Of a DNA stretch of 64,000 bases, positions 12,780 to 24,325 are shown piece by piece (the stretch's first letter is position 1; every line of letters begins with the position of its first letter). Under the pieces are notes generated by a model. It had not been told where the DNA came from. It ran no database searches and saw only the letters and a list, made by a program, of their open reading frames with translations. Origin of the DNA: Carex sylvatica (taxonomy: Eukaryota; Streptophyta; Magnoliopsida; Poales; Cyperaceae). The DNA lies in NCBI GenBank assembly GCA_964058845.1, contig CAXKVR010000046.1:266976-330975 (forward strand), read 5' to 3'. The position numbers and the translations under genes are program-made.

Positions 12780-14175
12780 ACTTTGTAGGAATCGGATGAA
12801 ATCAAGGATAAATCTGGATTTGAGAAGTTCTGACACGGGCCGTACAGCATCTTGTCCGGGCCGTATCGCCTCGACCCGACCACAACAATGCTGAAATTTT
12901 AGCATCCAAACTTAAAATAGTCATAGATTTTGACTTGTAGCTTCGTTTTGAGTGTATGACCACTTTTCAAAAAGCTTGCGAGAAGATCTACAATCTGCAC
13001 AAAAGACAGGTATTTTTGGAAATTCTGACATGGACCGTATCAATTCTAACACGGACCGTGTCAATTCCGACACGGGTCGTGTCAGACAAAATCTGGTAGG
13101 AAATCTGAAATTTTCGAAAAAAAAAAGTCTAGAGGAAGAAAAGTCGGTCTTGAGACCATATAAGCGGAATTTCTTGCTCCAGGAGAGGTATCTTAGCATA
13201 AGGAGCTAATCCTAGGTGATTGCTTGGCAGCTGACTTGGAGGCAAAGTAGAGAGGAGAAAAACGCAAGATTTTCGACGATTCTTCTTTGTATTTTTGAAT
13301 TTTGTCATGAATTATTTTTCTTACTCTTGTTTTCTTGTTTCTAGAATGATGTTTGAGTAGATTTTTAGTTTCTAGGGTTATGATGTAGTCGAATGTTTTG
13401 TTTACTTGCTAGTTATTTGATTATGTGTTGATTCTTGTGTTTGCTTGCTTGAGTATTATTTTAATTGCTTTTATGAAATTGATTGATTATTATTTGGTTT
13501 GACCACTAGATGAGGCCTCATCTATAAAGTACTGTGTCCAATTTGATCTTTCAACCAGACTAGTATTTGAGGTAGGTTCACAAACCGAGAGGTAAAACCA
13601 ATTAGTAGCCGAGAGGTGAACTTTCCATACATCGAGAGATGGTGGATACCTTTAGTAAATCAAACAAGTGACTTAGGTAATTCAAACCAATAAACGAGAG
13701 TTGAGGTTAGAACCCGAGAGGACTAAATTGCAATTTTGTTATCGAGTTTATTAAGCCAACAAATAAGAGTTGAGATTTAGGAACATCAGGTACGGTCAGT
13801 TTACCCTACACAAGTCAATCGGTTCAAAAATCAGATAACAACAGTATTTATCCGAAGCTGACACGGACCGTGTCAATTCCAACACAGGTCGTGTCAGCCG
13901 AGAGACAGAGTTGCAGATGAGTCAGAAATCCTGGAAACCCTTTTAAACCAATTTAAAAATCCAATTTAAATTACCAATTATTTCTTATTACTATTGCTAG
14001 GATATAAAACAACCAAATTAATTTTTCACACACTTCTAGTCTTTCAATTAATTTAGGTTAAGTCTAGCTTAAATTTGAACCGTCCATACTAATCGATAGT
14101 TTCCCTTGAATCGATACCTTATCATACTACTCGATAAGATTGTGCACTTGCAATCCGATTCAAAAAGCGTATCAA
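12780..14175. mobile_element. Probable LTR-like sequence with GC-rich ACACGG motifs
   Basis: Clusters of GACACGGGCCGTAC, ACACGGACCGTGTCAATTC and GACACGGGTCGTGTCAG occur at 12831-12860, 13026-13085 and 13857-13902. Between them runs AT-rich non-coding DNA with a repeated ACCGAGAGGT motif (13586-13625). This layout recalls long Ty3/gypsy LTRs. I could not identify TG..CA ends, a target duplication or a primer-binding site, so the limits and class are guesses. The short frames within it are not protein-like. Confidence 0.45.
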
Positions 14176-15280
14176 AGTTTAAAAGGTACAGTTTACTGTA
14201 CTGAAACTTTGTTATATACTTTTAGTGTAACTGTATGGTAGCCTTACTCTTTATACAATACTTTTATTTGAATTTTGTAACTGCGACCTTCCGTATGATA
14301 AATATTATTTTAATTACTAAATTAAAGACTCATTTTCACAATTCTCATTATTAATTATGTGTGTTTAAAAAATTTACCATGTATTTTGGTTCCGAATCAT
14401 TTCGGTCGAAATAAAATAATGGCCAAAATTTAATAATTAATGATTATTTGTAAGTTTTATTTTATTGTTTTGTGTATCTTTAAGTACTCCAATTGTGATA
14501 TGAATAAAAATAAAATATTATTTTTTATTTTTTTATTATGCGTTAAAGCATTCAAATTACCCTGAAATTTTTATTAATGACTTCAAACATAACTAAATTA
14601 AAGAAAACAACATCACTTCTCTGGAAATTCCAGAAACAACATTTTTGCTGAATAATCTAGCACAATTCATGACTAATTTCATTGGATTATTCAGTGAAAT
14701 TAGTTTTTTTTTAAAATTATTTTTTACCCAATTCTGCTGAATTATTCAACGAAATTAGATTTATTTATTTTTAAGGATAGAAATCCAGTGGAATTGAACA
14801 AAAAAGACATAATTCTGCTGAATAATTCAACAACATTATCATATTTTAATTTTTTTCAATGTGATGTCAGTTTCTAATTTCTAATTTTTATAGAGAGCAA
14901 TTTGATTTAGCCATTAAACTGGACGTACTTCACAATTGCTCAAAGAAAACAAAATAAAAGTGTTGCAGAATTCAGAACACAGGCTATTAAATAATAAAAT
15001 GGAAGTGTTAAAGAAGATAGGTTATTAAATTCTTGCACCTTGGATGGATAGGAAGCAGGAATCTGATGAACACCTGTTTTATTAAATTAATTTGTTAATC
15101 TGACTTTCCTTATTTTTTTTTTGTAAATCTAACTTTATTTGTTAATCGGACTGCTATGTAGTAAATGTTATCAAGCCACCAAACTTTAATGTCCATAAAA
15201 GATCGTTTATTTATTTATTTCAAACATGCAATTTTTTAAACGAAGAACATTATCTTTGCTACTAGACTATATATTGATTC
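14176..15280. other. AT-rich intergenic DNA
   Basis: Several copies of the word ATTCTGCTGAATAATTCA and close variants occur at 14645-14835, about 60-100 bp apart, suggesting a decayed tandem repeat. No gene is seen. Confidence 0.4.
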
Positions 15281-15284
15281 TTAT

Positions 15285-16160
15285 TAGCGTTGGTTCTAAA
15301 GGCACTTGGGGGGATTGAATAGGGCCTTTTTAGATTTTAGTCTAATAAATAAAGTTCTAGCGTGTCTATAAGTTATTATTGGCGGAAACTAGAATAACTT
15401 TGTCCTAAACTAAAATATAAAGTAAATAATAGAGTTTAGAGACACTTGACACGAGAGTTGTTTACGGAGTTTGACACTAACGCCTACGTCTCCGGGACCT
15501 GCGACCTTCGAGATGGCGCGCCTTTCTTTACCCAGTGAGAAAGGATTACAAGATATATAGAACCGGTAAGCCCTTACAATCTTCTGGGAAGTCACACGGC
15601 CCGAACAGGAACACTAAAGGCTCAAAGGAAGACAATCTGATTCGCGAGGATTCAAGGATTCCTAGGTGAGCACAAGGCTCGAAGTAGTACATGATTTGAT
15701 CACGTATGATCACTCTAGGAGTTGTTGAATTGATTGAATAAATTTGAGATTGATTGTGAATATTGAAGTTTAAGTGCACAAGCAACAACGACTTTCTCTA
15801 GATCTGTAAATACAAAATATTGAAGTTGAGGCAGCTAGATGATACTCCAAACCTTGGTATAGTTTCTATTTATAGAGAGTTAATAAAAATAATGATGTTC
15901 ACCGTTGCAACAGTACAGGGGACCATTACAACAGTAGGATAATCTGAGTAGTTTGGAGTGCAATGGTGAATACTGTTGACAACGGTCTATGACCGTTGCA
16001 ACGATTCTGCCAACGGTAATCCTCTGGAAGATTTAGTGTTCTGTGACGCTAAAACCTATTTTATGCGTCAAGAGATTTACATATGATTTATTTATTCTGT
16101 TACAACAGTTCCTAGACTATTGCAACCGTAGGCCTCACTTAGGTCAATCTCAAACTTATT
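15285..16160. mobile_element. Possible LTR retrotransposon fragment
   Basis: The segment starts with GTTCTAAAGGCACTTGGGGGGATTGAATAGG-like sequence. Such GGGGGG-TGAATAGG words recur in plant copia-type elements. It has moderately GC-rich non-coding DNA, and at 15895-16130 many copies of CAACGGT/CCGTTGCAAC words in both orientations. No reverse transcriptase or gag frame is visible and no ends were found, so the class is uncertain. Confidence 0.35.
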
Positions 16161-16457
16161 TTACCAATCTTACATATTAATTATCAATAATCTTGAATTA
16201 ATACTTTTGCTATCCAATGTCTTGTGCTTCATGACTACATCTTTGATGTTGTATTGCAATTCATTAATTCATCATTGATGTGTAATTACTGATCCTTCAG
16301 TTGTCATGAACATGCACAAATTCTCAAGAAGAAAAACTATAAAATGCAATTATATATGTTTTGCAAATTCAGTCAAACAGATAAGTCGAGAGCTCCCAAA
16401 GCCAATAATTAGATTAGTCTATTATAATCTTATTTGTTAATCATACTTAAAGAAATT

Positions 16458-16856
16458 ATGAGGGGTGTCCAAATGTTTTTATTTTTTATACTTTCATCGG
16501 CTTCACTTCTTAACTTATTAATAATAAAAATTCTAAAATTTATATATCAAAATAAAATCATTATAAGTGATATATATTATTTTTATATACATGTACAAAA
16601 ATAATTATAACTTTTTTATTTTAATTTTATATAAATAAAAAAGTAGAAAAATTAATGTCTAAAATTTATATACATTGGTGTATTTTTGTAAGTTCTTAAT
16701 AATGATCAAAACAAAATCAAAATGTCGTAATCTTTTACATGTATATAAAGAAAATAATACATATCACATCTAATGGTTATATTTCAACAATTAAATGATA
16801 AAATTTAGTTATTGCTGATGATAACACACAAATTGGAAGCATTTGAACTCTTCTAG
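16458..16856. mobile_element. Degraded inverted-repeat element (TCAAATGC subfamily), copy 2
   Basis: The left part GTGTCCAAATG and right part GGAAGCATTTGAACTCTTCT match, in diverged form, the ends of the element at 27180-27582. The internal word CAAAATGTCGTAATCTTTTACATG also matches its CATAATTTCTTACACGTG. The ends are approximate. Confidence 0.5.
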
Positions 16857-17840
16857 AAAAATAAACTATTTGATATGCGTTGAGATTTGTGCGCACAATC
16901 TCTGATAAATTTAAACGGTCGCGTAAATCTTAACACCGATGAGACACAGTTTAAAACCAATAAGAAAAAACGTCAACATTTTAGTATTTTTGTTTCTTTC
17001 GCCTTCCTTGCATTTGTTCGTTGGAGGAAGTAGAAAGTAGTATACTTTGAGGAGATTGATTATAAACAATGCCAAGCTTTTTGTACGATATAATATCCCT
17101 CACACGTTTTGTCTCTCTTGTCTAGGTAAAAAGAGAGAGAAGGGTTCAACTTCAAAAAGGGACCATACATATAGCCATTTGTACGAACAATAATTCACAT
17201 GCCGTATTTTTCAATCTATGTACAATCGACACATCTCGCTTGCACGGTCTGATTTTATTCTGGAAACAAGACAACACCTCACCTATATATACACACACAC
17301 ACATATATGCAAACAAAGAAAAATCTGTCCCCCATCTTTTTAATATAATGCATTATAAAGTTCAACAAGTGTATGCAGAGAAAAGTACTGGTACATTATT
17401 GGTATGTTCTCATGCCATATCTAATTTATCAGTATATATATATATATATATATATATCAATATATGTGTGTTTAACTGAAATTTACTGAGCGTATTTGTC
17501 CCAGTTGCTGTGATATCTCTGAGCGTATGCCATATTTATGGGTCCCAAAAATCTTATGCTAATATTATTTTACTGAATCGCTACACATTTTACTGCAGAC
17601 AAATTGATACAGTAATTAAATTTATCATCTTGACTCTTGAGCAATGAGCATTCCTCTCATTCACTCACACTTATTTGATGATTTCTTTTTTTTTACCTTC
17701 CAATTATTTACATCTTCTACGTCTCTCTCTCTCATCCGTTAGAAGTGGCGCAAGAGATAACGAACGAACAAGAGAACTGCTACAAGTCCTTTCATGCAAC
17801 CTTAAACGCAACTAACACAATCCCCCTATTACATCATGAT
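16857..17840. other. 3' flank of GA3ox, intergenic
   Basis: Holds a CA/TA microsatellite at about 17285-17306 and a TA tract at 17434-17457. The frames on the plus strand opposite GA3ox are shadows. No separate gene is supported. Confidence 0.5.
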
Positions 17841-18514
17841 TCATGCCATTTCTTCTCCTATCTTTATTGCCTCAAGCGCCTTATCAAAAAGCTTCCCTCT
17901 CAGCCTCTGGTATTCCTGCCATGTCACCGGTCTATATACTGGGCCCCTTCCTGCTCCCGTCGCCTTATTTATCGGCCCCACCTTCACACCTGCTGGGGGC
18001 CCATAGAAAAACCCCACCGATATCCTGTGCTGGGTCGGGTTTACCATGGCCCGGTGCATCACACTCCGGAATCTTCCATTTGAGAGCACATGCATCAGAT
18101 CGCCAATGTTAACTGTAAATGTGTTCGGTACCGGTGGTACTGTGACCCATCTCGTTGGGCCAACATGATCTTTCGGCCGTAGTACCTGGAGGCCACTGAC
18201 ACCATTCTGGTATAATAACGTGAGTAGGCTCGAGTCAGTGTGGGCAGCCAGACCGACAGTCCGGTCAGGATCAGGGCATGCCGGATATGAGTTTAACTGG
18301 ATTGCTGCCGACATCTCATCCCAATCTCTCACAGGACCGGCCCGTATTATTTCCTCTTCACTTAGGCCTAAGGAGAGAAGCATCACATTTAACAACTTGC
18401 TGCCAAGTTGTTTCATCACCTTGTTAAATTCTTCCACTACCTCACTGCATGCAATACATAATATATATGTCAATAAAAGAAAAGAAAAGAAAAGCAAACA
18501 AAATATGTACATTG

Positions 18515-18554
<40 letters not shown>

Positions 18555-19061
18555 GCATGCAAGAAAATATATAGGAATTAATAGCTCTTACCAGAAAGAA
18601 GTGTAATCATCAGGCCAGAGCTTCTGTGCATGGTGAAGAGGAGAGCCAGCGATGGTGAACCCCTCAGACCACATAAACTTAGAGAAGAAAGAGGAGATTG
18701 GCACGAGCCCATAACCGGACATGTCACCAGGCGATTTGGCGGCTTCAAGCTTACGTTCAGGCGGCAGTGCAAATAGACGGTGGATATGTTCCTCGAGCTG
18801 GGTAAGAAGATTTGGTGCTATATCATGTCCGGTAATTTGAAATACCCCCCATTCTTCACATGCCTTACGGATTTTTGTCGTAAGCTTTGGGTCAGTCAGG
18901 TCGATAAGTGGAACAGTGTCAAGTCCCGTCGGGTCTACCGTTGGGTGGTCATGTAGGTCAAGCCAAGCATGTGATTCGGGGACTGAGTCGAATTGGAAGT
19001 TCTTGGGCTGGAGCAAATGGAGGGGGACATTAGAGACCGGCTTCTCAGAGAGAGACGGCAT
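17841..19061 (-). CDS. GA3ox: Gibberellin 3-beta-dioxygenase (GA 3-oxidase)
   Basis: Two exons: 18592-19061 and 17841-18444, with a 147-bp GT-AG intron splitting a Cys codon (157). The product has 357 residues, the usual size for the family. It adds a 3-beta hydroxyl to GA9 or GA20 to make bioactive GA4 or GA1, using 2-oxoglutarate, O2 and Fe(II) in the cytosol. The C-terminal 2OG-Fe(II) fold has the iron ligands H225, D227 (AAHTDSS) and H287 (SVMHRA) and the 2-oxoglutarate residues R297 and S299 (HRISVGFF). GA3ox-type motifs include MWSEGFTIAGSP, LWPDDYTSFC, QLNSYPACPDPDR and the C-terminal VTWQEY. The intron falls right after LWPDDYTSF, where Arabidopsis GA3ox genes have theirs. The ATG at 19061 is chosen because MPSLSEKPVS matches family N-termini; an in-frame frame extends upstream only through a TTTTGG repeat. 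No disabling change is seen. Family confidence is high; which paralogue it is cannot be told. Confidence 0.93.
18445..18591 (-). repeat. GA3ox intron with (CA)n microsatellite
   Basis: The single intron has donor CTG|GTAAGA and acceptor ATGCAG|TGAG on the minus strand. It contains about 14 CA units (GT on the sense strand, 18518-18545) followed by a short TATA run, so intron length is probably polymorphic. Confidence 0.85.
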
Positions 19062-19170
19062 CGTTTCTGAGTAATTATGTATTGTTTTGGTTTTGGTTTT
19101 GGTTTTGGTTTTTTGAAGGGGATACATCAAGTATGATAGAAGGAAGGGTTTATATAGAGAGGAGGAAAGA
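19062..19170 (-). promoter_or_regulatory. GA3ox core promoter and 5' UTR
   Basis: On the minus strand a TATA box CTATATAAA lies at about 19149-19157, some 90 bp upstream of the start codon. A start about 30 bp downstream of it would give a 5' UTR of about 60-65 nt. That UTR contains a short hexanucleotide repeat of CCAAAA units (19081-19110). The upstream in-frame ATG pair at about 19125-19130 would sit at or before the cap site, which supports starting translation at 19061. Confidence 0.5.
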
Positions 19171-21494
19171 GAGATTGAAATGGGTTTGTGGAGGGAAAGT
19201 TGGCCACCAAGGGAAAATAGGAAATTGTCTCCTTTCGGTTAGCTAGGTGATTGGTTGGATATTGACATGTCATATATATATTTTGTATATAAATGGAGGT
19301 CATACAATGAATTTGGCATTTTAATTGTAACGAAAGGACGTGTATGATTCTTGCATGTTGGATATGGTGTTAATTTCTGTGATTTGTAATTCGGTGCACA
19401 TTCAATGCAATGGTTGAGGTTTAAGAAGATTTAGATAATCATGGATTAATTAATGAGATCTAGGAGATAAGGACAAAAAGTGGGATAATGAGGAGAAGAA
19501 TTATTAGAGGGGATGTTTCATGTTTGTAACTTTGTATACTGTTATTGTAAAAGCCAAATTATGTATGATGAGTTGGCATGCCCCAGAAAAAAAAGAAAAC
19601 AATTAAATTAACATAAAATCTTTTCATTATTGCTCTGACGTCGTTTGCTGTGTATTTTCCTTGTGCAATCTCACTATCTCATGGCTAATTAGATGTTGTC
19701 TTCGCGCCTGTTGATGATATTTTAACATAAATTAATAGTATAAATTAATGTTAAATACCTACAATTAATGGACAATCACTTCTTATTTTATTTTGCCAGT
19801 AAGGAAAAAATTAAATAAAATTAAAACAAGTGTGTACATATATATATATAATTAAACTGGTTAACCGTGTTGTGTTGTAACAGAAAAATATAGTTAATAT
19901 GATGGTTAGCATGTCAAAGCTTAAAGTTACTCCGCCAATATATTACAGTATATAGTAGACAAAAAAAATGTAAACCATGCATCTAAACAAAGAGAAGAAA
20001 ATTTTGAACCATTTTAACTTCATCACATTAATTCTTTTTTTTTTAATCTTTATTTCATTAATGATAGATTAATTCTTGAGTACTGAGGCTATTTTTATAT
20101 GTATATTACGGATAGATTTGTGCCATGGATTCATATATATATATATATATATATATATCTTTAGTTTCAAAGTTTGAACAATTAAGTATCTGAATCGATT
20201 CATTAAACATAATCTTTAAATGAAAATATGCTTGTAGACAAAAGTTAATATTTTTATAGAATGTGTTTACTATTTTTTTAATAGATAAAAAATGATGTGA
20301 TATAAAAATTCACAACCATGCAAAGAAGTGATATTTTTTAACATGTTTAAAAAGATATAGTCAAAATATTTTGTGTATGAGTAGATTTTTATTTGCATAT
20401 CATGTTTAAGGATTTAAATGATAGTTTGAATTTTGAAATAAATATATGGACCTATTGGATTTGGGGGTGGGGGTTTAATTAATTAATTACTACCGAAACG
20501 GTGTGTATTTTCTTGGTGGATCACCCCATAACCTTGATTACTAATTATATTATATATTGGATTAGGTCAACTATATTATGATTTATTTATTTTTGAAGAT
20601 TCACCTTAATTAGTCACAATTTAAGTGGAAGACAAAGCATTATCCAATGCCGGTTGAGCCTAAAAAAAAAAGGCTATTTTGGCTAACATTGTATAGGCAT
20701 TTTAGTAAAAAAGGACAAAAGAGCAGTCCATTATAATTTTCATAGATGATGATATTTTAGACTTTTTCAAATTTGATTTAGTGATGTCAATTCAATGTTA
20801 GAATATTCTTTGCATACCGAGTTTTTGTTGCTAGTCCGGAATAGAACAAGGATGGTGACGTCATAGATTGGGGTTGAGAGACATAATGCCACATTGGTAA
20901 GAAAAGAATGGCTTTGTCGTATCCTTTGTGCACTTTAATACCTTGCTATTTTGGCACCTGCGCTGCATCTGCATGTGACATCTCACATTGCTTCTATTTC
21001 AATATATATTTTGTTTAATTAATTATAGATATATATATATATATATTCCAGGTTGCTTAACATCGGATGCTTCTTCCATTAGCAAAATGCATCAACGCCC
21101 CTCTTGTTTCAACTAATTGCTAACTTGGTCCAAAACTCATCTAAGGGTTTTATTATTGACAGAACATGAAACATATATATATACATACGATCAATAGAGA
21201 TAAAATGAAAATCTACATGACTGATGCACTGTATGAAGTCATGATAAATTCTTTCAATATCTTTATTCAGAAGCAGAGTTAGACTTTCGAACCATAAAGA
21301 TCAAATACATATTGAGAATCAATCATATAAATTTTTTATAACACAAATGCACAATTAATGAACACTTTTGTTATATATAACAATTTGACTTTCTTTGTAA
21401 ATAACTTTTTTTTTCTAAATATATATGTTGGAGGTTATGCTACTAACATTAAAACAAAAGAAATTTGACTTTCACTGCATAATATATATATATA
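19171..21494. other. GA3ox upstream region and intergenic DNA
   Basis: AT-rich. A TA tract lies at 20135-20158, beside a faint trace of the palindromic-element module (20160-20280, TGCTTGTAGACAAAAGTTAATATTTTT). A GGGGGTGGGGG patch lies at 20463-20473. No gene is visible. Distal GA3ox control sequences probably lie here, but I can name none. Confidence 0.45.
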
Positions 21495-21902
21495 GAGGTT
21501 GGCTACTATGCTTATATAAGCATATCCCTACATATGCTTATAACTCATTTTTGTGTTTTCAATGTCCAAATGGTCGATCGGAACCGTTCATCTTGTTTTC
21601 TATATTGAAATGTGCTTGGAGACCAAATTTTACATTTTTCTGAATTTTTTTACTATTCATTAAGCCACTTTGAAAATCGCTGATCCAACGGTGGCTTAAC
21701 AAAACAGTAAAATCAGAAGCCACCGTTAGTGGCTTAATAAATAGTAAACAAATTCAGAAAAATGTAAAATTTGGTCTCCAAGCACATTTCAATATAGAGA
21801 ACAAGATGAATGGTTCCGATCAACCATTTGAACATTGAAAACACAAAAATGAGTTATAAGCATATGTGGGGATATGCTTATATAAGCATAGTAGCCAACC
21901 TC
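21495..21902. mobile_element. Palindromic Mutator-like foldback element (GAGGTTGGC subfamily), copy 2
   Basis: Its ends GAGGTTGGCTACTATGC.. and ..GCATAGTAGCCAACCTC are identical to those of copy 1 at 3242-3664. Both arms align closely with copy 1, except that GTTAGATGTGATCTC is replaced by GTTCATCTTGTTTTC, and a small deletion shortens the right side of the loop (after CCACCGTTAG at about 21729). It is flanked by TATATATATA on both sides (21485-21494 and 21903-21912), consistent with a 10-bp duplication in a TA tract. Confidence 0.85.
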
Positions 21903-21938
21903 TATATATATATAGATAGATAGAGAGAGAGAGAGAGA

Positions 21939-22347
21939 GAGTAAGGCTAGGGTGCTATATATGGGTTGAATATAGAGCTACGGTGCTACGGTTCAATATT
22001 CGACTTTTCAAAATTCTAACGGTCGATCCAAACCGTTCATCTTGTTCTCTATATTAATATGTGTTTGGAGACCAAATTTTACATTTTTTAAAAAAAATTT
22101 TACTATTTTTTTAGATAAATAGAAAATATCTTGATCTAAAAAATTATGCACCATTCAGATATTTGATTTTCTAACTATCTAAAAAAATAGTAAATTTTTT
22201 TCAAAAAATATAAAATTTGGTCTCCAAGCACATTAATATGGAGAACAAGATGAACGGTTCGGATCGACCGTTAGAATTTTAAAAACTTGAATATTAAGCC
22301 GTAGCACCGTAGTCCTCTATGCAATCCATAGTACCCTAACTTTACTA
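21939..22347. mobile_element. Palindromic Mutator-like foldback element (GAGTAAGGCTAGGGT subfamily)
   Basis: Left end GAGTAAGGCTAGGGTGCTAT; the right end is its diverged inverse, ending CCCTAACTTTACTA. Both arms hold the shared module (GTTTGGAGACCAAATTTTACA and its inverse). The loop at about 22115-22185 is different from all others here. The outer end resembles that of the element at 31006-31421. No target duplication is visible. Confidence 0.75.
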
Positions 22348-22353
22348 TACATG

Positions 22354-22757
22354 GAATATGCTAGCATGCTATGCATAGCATAGAGGGCCTCCGTGCAACG
22401 ACTTAATATTTTACTTTTCAAAATTCTAACGGTTGATCCGAACCGTTCATCTTGTTCTACATATTAATATGTGTTTGGAGACTAAATTTTATATTTTTTG
22501 AAATTTTTTTACTATTTTTTTAGATTTATTGAAAATCACTGTTTTAAGCAAATATGGACCATAAAAAACAGCGATTTTCAATAAATCTAAAAAAATAGTA
22601 AAAAAATTCTAAAAAAAATATAAAATTTGGTCTTCAAACATATATTAATATGGAGAACAAGATGAACGGTTCGGATCGACCGTTAGAATTTTGAAAAGTG
22701 AATATTGAGCCGTTGCACGGAGGCCCTCTATGCTATGCATAACATGCTAGCAAATTC
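22354..22757. mobile_element. Palindromic Mutator-like foldback element (GCTAGCATGC subfamily), complete copy
   Basis: Left end GAATATGCTAGCATGCTATG is mirrored at the right (22733-22757). Nested palindromes such as GCTATGCATAGC lie in the terminus itself. The inner arms carry CTAAATTTTATATTTTTTGAAAT and its inverse. The loop reads CACTGTTTTAAGC..GGACCATAAAAAACAGCG. It lies 6 bp after the previous element; no duplication is clear. Confidence 0.8.
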
Positions 22758-22770
22758 TTATATATATATA

Positions 22771-23942
22771 TAGAGTAAAGCTACGCTACTTCGCGAATTA
22801 AACGGATTATTTTAATTCGCGCTCATATCTCTAGTTTCGAAGTCCAAATAGCCGATCCAAATCATTAGATGTTTAATCTATATTAAAATGTGCTTGGAGA
22901 CCAAATTTTATATTTTTTGAAATTTTTTTACTATTTATTAAGATGGTTTAAAAAATAACCATTTTCAAACCATCTTAATAAATAGTAAAAAAATTCCAAA
23001 AAATATAAAATTTGGTCTCCAAGCACAATTTAATATAGATTAAACATCTAACAGTTTGGATCAGCTATTTGGAGTTCAAAACTAGAGATATGAGCGTAAA
23101 TTAAAATAACCTGTTTAATTCGCGAAGTAGCGGAGGTTGGCAAGGTAATGTAGATTGTCCATTTTGTGGTGCCCCTGAGACTGTACATCACCTATTTGTT
23201 ACTTGTCCATTTATTTCTACTTTGTGGAATTGAATTGGTAACCATAATAATTTAGTTTTTAATTGCACACAATTGTCTGACCTATGAAATTTTGATTATT
23301 GGATACCTTTGAAAGATTCATTGTTGGTTGAGTTAATTAGGGTAGCTACTTTATAGATTGTCTAGTTGATCAAAAATAAAATTTGTTTTCAAAATACACC
23401 ATTACCAACTATTAGTTCTGTTGCATCTTCTATTGTTGCTTTGACTTCATATTGGTGTAAGTCTCGTTTAGATAATTCATATTTTAAATTATTATTGATT
23501 ATGCCTTTTGATATTTCTCCTCTGACGTAGATAGGCACCCTGATAGTGATATCAGACACAACCTCTCAGGACAGAGCCAGCTCCTCTCTGGTTTTAGACG
23601 GGGTCCCTTCTCTTGGTTTAGGAGAGTCGGATAATAAGGACATCTCTGATGCCATTGATTAGGCAGCTGGCTTGTTGTCTCATGTTTGGTCTTTAGTTGA
23701 CACTAGCTCTTCTGATGTGATTGCTCTTAGTGATTAATTTTAGAGATTTTGATGTTTTTAGTGATATTAGTTTGATTCCATTTGCTAGTATACTATTTTG
23801 TTTTGTGGTTGCTGATACTAGTTGCTAGTTGTTCCACTAGTTCAGAATAATTGACTTTTTGTATGACCTTTATTGTTTCGCAATGAAACAGGTGGAATTC
23901 CACTTTTTTTTTAAAAAAAATTCGCGAAGTAGCGTAGCCTTA

Positions 23943-23945
<3 letters not shown>
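22771..23945. mobile_element. Palindromic Mutator-like element (TTCGCGAATTAA subfamily) split by a LINE insertion
   Basis: Left end GAGTAAAGCTACGCTACTTC and right end (23923-23945, ..GCGTAGCCTTACTC) are inverted copies. The inner module GCTTGGAGACCAAATTTTATA and its inverse lie at 22885-22910 and about 23005-23030, and the loop is a short AAAATAACCATTTTC hairpin. The right terminus is interrupted at 23133-23918 by a LINE fragment. Without that insert the element is about 370 bp. Its own target duplication is not clear. Confidence 0.85.
23117..23934 (+). mobile_element. 5'-truncated LINE inserted in the palindromic element, with target duplication
   Basis: The insert (about 23133-23918) is bounded by a 16-bp duplication AATTCGCGAAGTAGCG at 23117-23132 and 23919-23934. 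It ends in a short A tail. On the plus strand it encodes the end of LINE ORF2: a reverse-transcriptase zinc-binding motif with C-x2-C and HHLFVTC spacing (CPFCGAPETVHHLFVTC), then tail sequence broken by stops. It shows no close nucleotide match by eye to the LINE at 31.5-38.3 kb. A dead-on-arrival insertion is the usual result of incomplete reverse transcription. Confidence 0.85.

Positions 23946-23984
<39 letters not shown>
23946..23984. repeat. CT/TA microsatellite
   Basis: About six CT units followed by about 12 TA units separate two palindromic elements. Such tracts flank many members of the family. Confidence 0.85.
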
Positions 23985-23987
<3 letters not shown>

Positions 23988-24319
23988 CTTGCTAGCATGC
24001 TATGCATAGCATAGAGGGCCTCCGTGCAACGGCTCAATATTTATTTTTCAAAATCCTAACGGTCGATTCGAACCGTTCATCTTGTTCTCTATATTAATAT
24101 GTTGTTTTTTATGGTCCAGATTTGCTGAAAACAACGATTTTCAATAAATCTAAAAAAATAGTAAAAGAATTCAAAAAATGTAAAATTTAGTCTCCAAACA
24201 CATATTAATATGTAGAACAAGATGAACGATTCGGATTGTACCGTTAGGATTTTGAAAAGTCGAATATTGAGCTGTTCCACGGAGGCCCTCTATGCTACGT
24301 ATAGCATGCTAGCATATTC
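23985..24319. mobile_element. Palindromic Mutator-like element (GCTAGCATGC subfamily) with an arm deletion
   Basis: The left end GAACTTGCTAGCATGCTATG is mirrored at the right (..GCATGCTAGCATATTC). About 75 bp of the left inner arm is missing: after ATATTAATATG the sequence jumps to the loop word TTGTTTTTTATGGTCC. This makes it a shortened relative of 22354-22757. Confidence 0.75.
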
Positions 24320-24325
24320 ATATAT

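Noticed and set aside
12921..13209. Overlapping frames of 85-92 residues in the 12.8-14.2 kb block
   Set aside because: They run through repeated ACACGG motifs on both strands and look like repeat-derived chance frames.
17745..18555. Plus-strand frames opposite GA3ox exon 2
   Set aside because: They are antisense shadows of a well-supported gene and show no domain.
19062..19130. N-terminal extension of GA3ox (MMYPLQKTKTKT..)
   Set aside because: It is translated CCAAAA repeat lying between the TATA box and the family-typical MPSLSE start; most of it would be in the 5' UTR.
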